Below, piece after piece: positions 14,314 to 18,131 of a stretch of DNA of 18,131 nucleotides. The stretch is from Candidatus Sumerlaeota bacterium (GTDB taxonomy: Bacteria > Sumerlaeota > Sumerlaeia > MVZB01 > JAJFLK01), in the NCBI GenBank assembly GCA_021772735.1, contig JAJFLK010000549.1:1-18131 (forward strand), read 5' to 3'. A model generated the notes under the pieces. It was given only the letters and a program-made list of their open reading frames with translations, searched no databases and was not told the origin of the DNA. Position numbers and translations under genes: made by a program. Each line of letters opens with the position of its first letter. Positions within the stretch are counted from its first letter, which is position 1.

Positions 14314-15318
14314 ATGGGCCTAAAAGTAGTCATTCCCGTCGCCGGCGTTGGCGAACGGCTCAAGCCTTCGACGCACACGCGGCCCAAGGTTCTGGTCCAT
14401 GTCGCGGGCAAGCCGATGCTCGGGCATATCCTGGACGAGCTGCGCAAGTATGACGTGGACGAGATCACGCTGATCGTCGGCTATCGCGGCGATGATGTGC
14501 GTCGATACTGCACCGAAAATTTTCCGTTTCGTTTCTCATTCGTTGAACAGGAGACCATGGAGGGCCTGGGCCACGCCATCTGGCTGTCGGCCGAGAAGTT
14601 GCGCGGCCAGCCCGGGCCGCTGCTTGTCATTCTTGGCGATACGCTGTTCGAGGCGGATTTCGGAAAGATTCTGTCTTCGAGCGAAAATTGGATCGGCGTG
14701 CGCGAGGTCGAAGATCCGAGGCGATTCGGCGTCGTGGTCCTGGAAGACGACCATATCAAAACCATCGTCGAGAAGCCGAAGGATCCCCCGACCAAACTCG
14801 CCGTCGTCGGCATCTATGTTTTTCAGAATCCCGATGAGCTTTACTCGGCGCTCGATCACGTGGTCCAAAGCGACACGAGAACCGCCGGCGAGATTCAGCT
14901 AACCGACGCCCTGCAAAGGATGATCGATCACGGCTGCACGATGAAGCCGTTCGAGATCGAGCAATGGCTGGACTGCGGAAAGCCCGAAACGCTGATCGAG
15001 ACGAACGGTCTCCTCCTGGAGCTGCTCGCCAAATCGAACGCCGTGGCCGAGCGCGAGGCCTTTGCCAACACGGTTATCATTGAGCCTGTAGCGATTGCAC
15101 CGGGCTCGCACGTCGAGAATTCTGTGATCGGCCCCAACGTCTCGGTCGGCGCGCGCGTGCGGATCACCGGGTCGATCGTATCCGATTGTGTCATCTCGGA
15201 TGATGTGGAGATCGCCGACGCGATCTTGCGCGAATCGATCGTCGCGGATCACGCTCGCGTGACCGGGTCCGCGGCGCGGCTCAATATCGGCGATGCTTCA
15301 GAGGTGCGGCTCGGTTAG
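14314..15318 (+). CDS. Sugar-1-phosphate nucleotidyltransferase with left-handed beta-helix tail
   Basis: This enzyme joins an NTP and a sugar 1-phosphate to make an NDP-sugar for polysaccharide or cell-surface synthesis (334 residues). The N-terminal signature IPVAGVGERLKPSTHTRPK (7-25) is the nucleotide-binding loop and lysine. The metal-binding Asp109 lies in VILGDTLFEADF, EKP is at 153-155, AGEIQLTDAL at 191-200 and WLDCGKPETL at 218-227. From about 245 onwards, hexapeptide-like turns (IAPGSHVENSVIGPNVSVGA and following) form a left-handed beta-helix cap, as in long RmlA- or GlmU-like proteins. Whether it uses dTTP, UTP or GTP, and which sugar, cannot be fixed from sequence. Long-type glucose-1-phosphate thymidylyltransferase is the closest guess. 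It lies 46 bp after the phosphatase-like gene, probably co-transcribed. No strong ribosome binding site is seen. Confidence 0.9.
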   Translation: MGLKVVIPVAGVGERLKPSTHTRPKVLVHVAGKPMLGHILDELRKYDVDEITLIVGYRGDDVRRYCTENFPFRFSFVEQETMEGLGHAIWLSAEKLRGQPGPLLVILGDTLFEADFGKILSSSENWIGVREVEDPRRFGVVVLEDDHIKTIVEKPKDPPTKLAVVGIYVFQNPDELYSALDHVVQSDTRTAGEIQLTDALQRMIDHGCTMKPFEIEQWLDCGKPETLIETNGLLLELLAKSNAVAEREAFANTVIIEPVAIAPGSHVENSVIGPNVSVGARVRITGSIVSDCVISDDVEIADAILRESIVADHARVTGSAARLNIGDASEVRLG

Positions 15319-15350
15319 GCTGCTAGCCCGAACCCGATGTGGGCTGCCTA
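15316..15350. terminator. Shared hairpin between convergent genes
   Basis: TAGGC and GCCTA, then AGCCC and GGGCT inside them, form a stem with a 4-base bulge and an 11-base loop. The stop codons of the two convergent genes (both TAG) sit in opposite outer arms. It could act as a bidirectional transcription end or 3' stabiliser. There is no long T-run on either side. Confidence 0.4.
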
Positions 15351-15572
15351 ATTGCCCGTCAGCTCGGAACGTCGATCATTGAGAAGATGTAGCTGATAGA
15401 CAAGATCCATGGCCCGAAGGCTCTCTTCATGCGAGCCGTATCGAGTCTGCAAGAGGCGAGCAAACGCGCCCTGGATGGCGCGCGTCTCGTTCTCCGCGCC
15501 GGGCATGATCGGCGCGGCAAGCACGAAGCGAGTATAATCGAGCAGTGAATTTCGTTGGTCGTCGGGTTTCAC
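15348..15572 (-). CDS. Small protein of unknown function
   Basis: I recognise no family. From the GTG at 15572 it has 74 residues, beginning VKPDDQRNSLLDY. It is mainly helical by composition, with three likely helices (about 8-20, 30-43 and 48-64). It has no cysteine, membrane segment or signal peptide. The start is supported by AAAGAGG ending 6 bases upstream. The open frame continues upstream to 15728, but that part is arginine- and proline-rich and looks non-coding. The gene stands alone on the minus strand, convergent with the nucleotidyltransferase and divergent from the DtxR-family gene, from which it is separated by 287 bp. Confidence 0.55.
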   Translation of the reverse strand: MKPDDQRNSLLDYTRFVLAAPIMPGAENETRAIQGAFARLLQTRYGSHEESLRAMDLVYQLHLLNDRRSELTGN

Positions 15573-15796
15573 GTCGGCCTCTTTCGAGCGGGATTCCCTG
15601 ATGTACTTATCGGGTTTGCCCGGCGGTCTGATAATGAAAAGATGCGCAAGACGGGTCTCCGCGCGGCGCCGAAACGAAATTTGGGTGGACGGAGCGGGGG
15701 TCGGCCGCGAAAATCGGACGAATCGCATCCACCGGATGTAAGGCCGTAAGCGCGGGCATTATCCAGCTCGCGTTATTGAAAGCCAAATTCATCCCG

Positions 15797-15821
15797 GCGA
15801 TTCAATCGCGGCGGCTAAAAT
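15797..15821 (+). promoter_or_regulatory. Palindrome beside a -10-like box upstream of the DtxR-family gene
   Basis: GCGATT-C-AATCGC (15797-15809) is a perfect 13-base dyad 6 bases before TAAAAT (15816-15821), itself 38 bases ahead of the regulator's start. No good -35 box is visible, as might be expected for a regulated promoter. It is a candidate autoregulatory operator, although it does not match the classic DtxR or MntR box. Confidence 0.35.
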
Positions 15822-15859
15822 CCGTCGGAGACCTCGAGGCCTCCTGAACTCTATCACGC

Positions 15860-16567
15860 ATGGCAAAACCACACCGCCCATCTCCGCATACCGATAACGG
15901 GGTCTCGCAGCTCACGCAGACGATGCGTGAATATCTGAAATCAGCCTTCCGGTTGAGCGAAGGCGAGAGTGCGCTGACGGTGACCAGCTTGGCCGAATCC
16001 CAGGGCGTTGCGCCTGCCTCGGCCACGGCGATGGTCAAGAAGCTGACCGCGCTGGGTCTCGTCGAGCATCGCAATTACGGCTCGATCGCCTTGAATGACG
16101 CCGGAAGGCTCCAGGCACTGCTCGCGATTCGACGCCACCGCCTGCTCGAATGCTTCCTGGTTCAAATGCTCGGATATACTCTGGACGGCGTGCATGACGA
16201 GGCGCACAGCCTGGAGCCGGCGATCTCCGATACCTTCGAGCGCAAGATCGATACCGCCATGGGGCATCCCAAACGCTGCCCGCACGGCGATCCGATTCCG
16301 GATTCGAACGGCGTGATCGACGCCGAAGAAGGCTTCCCTCTGACAGAACTGACCGAAGGCCGACCGGCGCTCATTCTGCGCGTTCCGGGCTCGCAGATCG
16401 ATCTGCTGCGCTACTTGATGGACTTGGGGATCGAACCCAAAATGCCGGTCTGCCTGATCAAGCGAGAACCATTTGGCGGTCCGCTTCATCTGAAACTCGG
16501 CACAGAGACGGTGATGCTCGGGCCCGAGGCGGCGAGAGCGGTTTATGTTTCAGAGTCGATCAACTGA
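15860..16567 (+). CDS. DtxR/MntR-family metal-dependent transcriptional regulator
   Basis: This 235-residue repressor-type regulator controls metal uptake or storage genes in response to Fe2+ or Mn2+. The N-terminal winged helix (about 20-80) is followed by the dimerisation and metal-binding domain (about 85-145: RRHRLLECF, VHDEAHSLEPAISD, HPKRCPHGDPIP) and a C-terminal SH3/FeoA-like domain (about 158-232). Aligned by eye to DtxR, ancillary-site residues His93, Glu97 and His112 match His79, Glu83 and His98. At the primary site, His116 stands for Cys102, Glu119 matches Glu105, Pro120 replaces His106 and Glu24 is near Met10. Metal specificity is therefore not predictable and the primary site may be rebuilt. 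No metal transporter of the usual kind is adjacent. The next genes are PlsC and, convergent, a UMF1-type transporter. Confidence 0.9.
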   Translation: MAKPHRPSPHTDNGVSQLTQTMREYLKSAFRLSEGESALTVTSLAESQGVAPASATAMVKKLTALGLVEHRNYGSIALNDAGRLQALLAIRRHRLLECFLVQMLGYTLDGVHDEAHSLEPAISDTFERKIDTAMGHPKRCPHGDPIPDSNGVIDAEEGFPLTELTEGRPALILRVPGSQIDLLRYLMDLGIEPKMPVCLIKREPFGGPLHLKLGTETVMLGPEAARAVYVSESIN

Positions 16568-16641
16568 GGCGAGAGGACCGAGCCGTCCAAGCGACTGATC
16601 TCCAGCCCGACCCCCGCTCTCTGGCCAATTCCAGGCAGTTC

Positions 16642-17259
16642 GTGGAGCTGGTGCGCTCGACTGGGCGTTGCTACTTCCGGCTCTTTCATTTCACGACGTT
16701 CACCGGCCAGGAAAACATCCCCCCCGAGGGGGCCGTCATCTTCGCGCCCAATCATCAATCGTATTACGATCCCATGCTCATGCAGTTCGGGCAGAACCGA
16801 ATGGTCAAGTTCATGGCCTGGGAGGCGTTGTTTCGCATTCCGGTTTTCGGACAGCTCATCACGAACTGGGGCGCTTTCCCCGTCGATCCGCAGGGCAGGG
16901 GCGAAACACAGAGCTACCGAATAACGCTGCACTTACTCGAAAAAGGTTCGTCGGTCGTCATCTTCCCCGAAGGCGGACGCTCGTTCGGCACCGAGCTGAT
17001 GCCGTTGCGCGAAGGCGTGGCGAGGCTGGCGATCCGAGCCGGCGTGCCGATCGTCCCCGTGAGGATCACCGGCGCGCATCACGCCTGGCCCCGTGGGGAG
17101 CTCGGCCCCAGACCCTTCTTTCCCATCCACCTGCGCTATCAGCCGCCCATCGAGCCACGCACAGGCCTCGATGCGCAAGAGCGCAAAGTCGAAATCGAAA
17201 GAATATTGGATGATCTGCGGCGCTCGATCGGCGAAAACGGAAAGGCTGCGGCGAGCTAA
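16642..17259 (+). CDS. plsC: 1-acyl-sn-glycerol-3-phosphate acyltransferase family protein
   Basis: This lysophospholipid acyltransferase (205 residues) probably acylates lysophosphatidic acid to phosphatidic acid at the inner face of the membrane. Motif I, NHQSYYDP, has the catalytic His38 and Asp43 (HX4D). Motif II lies near EALFRIPVFGQLITNWGAFPVD (61-82). Motif III, FPEGGRS, is at 108-114 and motif IV, VPIVPVRITGA, at 135-145. No clear membrane helix is present beyond short hydrophobic stretches, as in compact PlsC proteins. The GTG at 16642 fits the family's usual distance to motif I. The frame is open further back to near the DtxR-family stop, so an earlier non-ATG start is possible. It follows the DtxR-family gene by 74 bp, is probably co-transcribed, and ends 10 bp from the convergent transporter. 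Substrate specificity is inferred from family only. Confidence 0.9.
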   Translation: MELVRSTGRCYFRLFHFTTFTGQENIPPEGAVIFAPNHQSYYDPMLMQFGQNRMVKFMAWEALFRIPVFGQLITNWGAFPVDPQGRGETQSYRITLHLLEKGSSVVIFPEGGRSFGTELMPLREGVARLAIRAGVPIVPVRITGAHHAWPRGELGPRPFFPIHLRYQPPIEPRTGLDAQERKVEIERILDDLRRSIGENGKAAAS

Positions 17260-17269
17260 GAATGATCGA

Positions 17270-18131
17270 TCACGACCCGGCCTGGCGCTGAGGAGCCGGA
17301 CGCGGAACGAAAAGCAGCAAGAGGAGGCCGATGCCGAAGAACACGAGCAGCGAGGCCAGACCCGCGTTGTAGTTCGAGCCGCCCTCTTCGGCAGCGAAAC
17401 GGGTCGAAAAATATCCGAAGACAAACGGCCCCACGACGGCGCTCGCGCGGTTTGCGATGCCGAGGAACCCGAACGTCTCGCCCATTCGCTCGGGATTGCC
17501 CAAACGAACAAGCAGCGGCCGCTGGGAGGTCCAAACCCACCCGATCGCCACGCCCCCGAAAATCCCGGCGAAGATGAACCCGGCCTTCGTATCAATTACC
17601 ATCATGAATAAAACAACACCGATCCACATGAGCACCGATGCCATGAGCACCGGCCATGGACCGAACCGGTCGACGAGTCGACCACCGATCAAGCCGCCGA
17701 TCATGGCGGCCACCGCCAGCGCCATATACACTTGGACGACCTCATTAACGCTCATGCCGAGCTGGAATCGACCAAACAGATTGAAGAACCCAACGACGGC
17801 CATGACCGCGTTGACGATGAAAAACGAGCAGGCGATGAAGACCCACAAGTCGCGGCCCGCGTGGCGCGCGCCTTCGATCACTCGCCCGATGCTCTTGGCC
17901 GCAGCCTCGCCTAATCGAATCGAGGCGCCCGTGCCGCGCTCTTTATGAACGAAAAACAGCGGCAGGGCGAAGGCGAAGAATATCACCCCGATAAGCCAGC
18001 CGACGGCGCGCGTGTATTGAAGGGATTCCCCGCCGAAGATCCGCGCCAGCGGCAGCGTGCACAACAGGCCGAGAATCGTCCCGGCGTATCCGACGCCAAC
18101 TCCCAGACCGCTGACACGGCCCTGCTCGTTG
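17270..18131 (-). CDS. UMF1/Atg22-like MFS transporter (partial, N-terminus beyond window edge)
   Basis: This is an inner-membrane permease of the major facilitator superfamily. The frame is open from the stop at 17270 to the right edge, giving 287 codons. The first visible residues, NEQGRVSGLGVGVGYAG, match the conserved RxSGxGxxxGYxG segment of the UMF1 (Atg22-like) family. About eight hydrophobic segments follow, with MFS-type loop residues GGRLVDRFG between two of them. A full protein would have 11 or 12 segments, so the first third is missing. The TTG at 18064 is internal, not the true start. The substrate is unknown, because bacterial members of this family are poorly characterised. It converges on plsC with only 10 bp between the stop codons. 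Confidence 0.88.
   Translation of the reverse strand, partial: NEQGRVSGLGVGVGYAGTILGLLCTLPLARIFGGESLQYTRAVGWLIGVIFFAFALPLFFVHKERGTGASIRLGEAAAKSIGRVIEGARHAGRDLWVFIACSFFIVNAVMAVVGFFNLFGRFQLGMSVNEVVQVYMALAVAAMIGGLIGGRLVDRFGPWPVLMASVLMWIGVVLFMMVIDTKAGFIFAGIFGGVAIGWVWTSQRPLLVRLGNPERMGETFGFLGIANRASAVVGPFVFGYFSTRFAAEEGGSNYNAGLASLLVFFGIGLLLLLFVPRPAPQRQAGS

Noticed and set aside
15573..15728. N-terminal extension of the 74-residue protein to 126 residues
   Set aside because: The added part is Arg/Pro/Ser-rich with no ribosome binding site, whereas the GTG at 15572 has AAAGAGG at good spacing.

Overview
The window is GC-rich (roughly 60 percent by eye) bacterial chromosome, tightly packed, with 13 protein genes I can support and no rRNA, tRNA, CRISPR or insertion sequence that I could recognise. 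The gene set (LepA/EF4, a fused chorismate mutase-prephenate dehydratase, a DtxR-type regulator, PlsC, a UMF1-type transporter, large multi-domain signalling proteins and a membrane-anchored sulfatase-fold enzyme) suggests an uncultured environmental bacterium. I would look first in Planctomycetota, Sumerlaeota or the deltaproteobacterial lineages, but the sequence alone does not settle this.

Layout. (1) 1-1786, minus strand: a phage-type packaging pair, a 109-residue coiled-coil protein (possible small terminase) overlapping a large terminase that runs off the left edge. (2) 1913-6757, minus strand: three genes read leftwards, a PfkB-family kinase, pheA and a GGDEF/histidine-kinase/receiver hybrid. 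(3) 6758-7120: a divergent intergenic region with a good sigma70-type promoter and a strong hairpin. (4) 7121-15318, plus strand: a membrane enzyme of the sulfatase/alkaline phosphatase superfamily, lepA, a three-receiver protein, a low-molecular-weight tyrosine-phosphatase-like protein with a histone H1-like tail, and a sugar nucleotidyltransferase. (5) 15348-15572, minus strand: a small unknown protein, convergent with the nucleotidyltransferase. (6) 15860-17259, plus strand: a DtxR-family regulator and PlsC. (7) 17270 to the right edge, minus strand: a UMF1/Atg22-like transporter whose N-terminus lies outside the window.

The most unusual locus is 13178-15318. A consensus-like promoter and a structured leader precede a phosphatase-fold protein. 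Its nucleophile cysteine is replaced by serine while the P-loop arginine and the general-acid aspartate are kept. The domain is fused to about 150 residues of Lys/Ala/Thr/Ser repeats resembling bacterial histone H1-like proteins. The next gene makes an NDP-sugar. A DNA- or polyanion-binding pseudophosphatase beside a polysaccharide precursor gene is not an arrangement I know as described. A recurring theme is signalling or catalytic domains that have lost their key residue: the middle receiver of the hybrid kinase, the third receiver of the three-receiver protein, the phosphatase-like protein, the threonine-type sulfatase-fold enzyme, and the substituted active site of the chorismate mutase.
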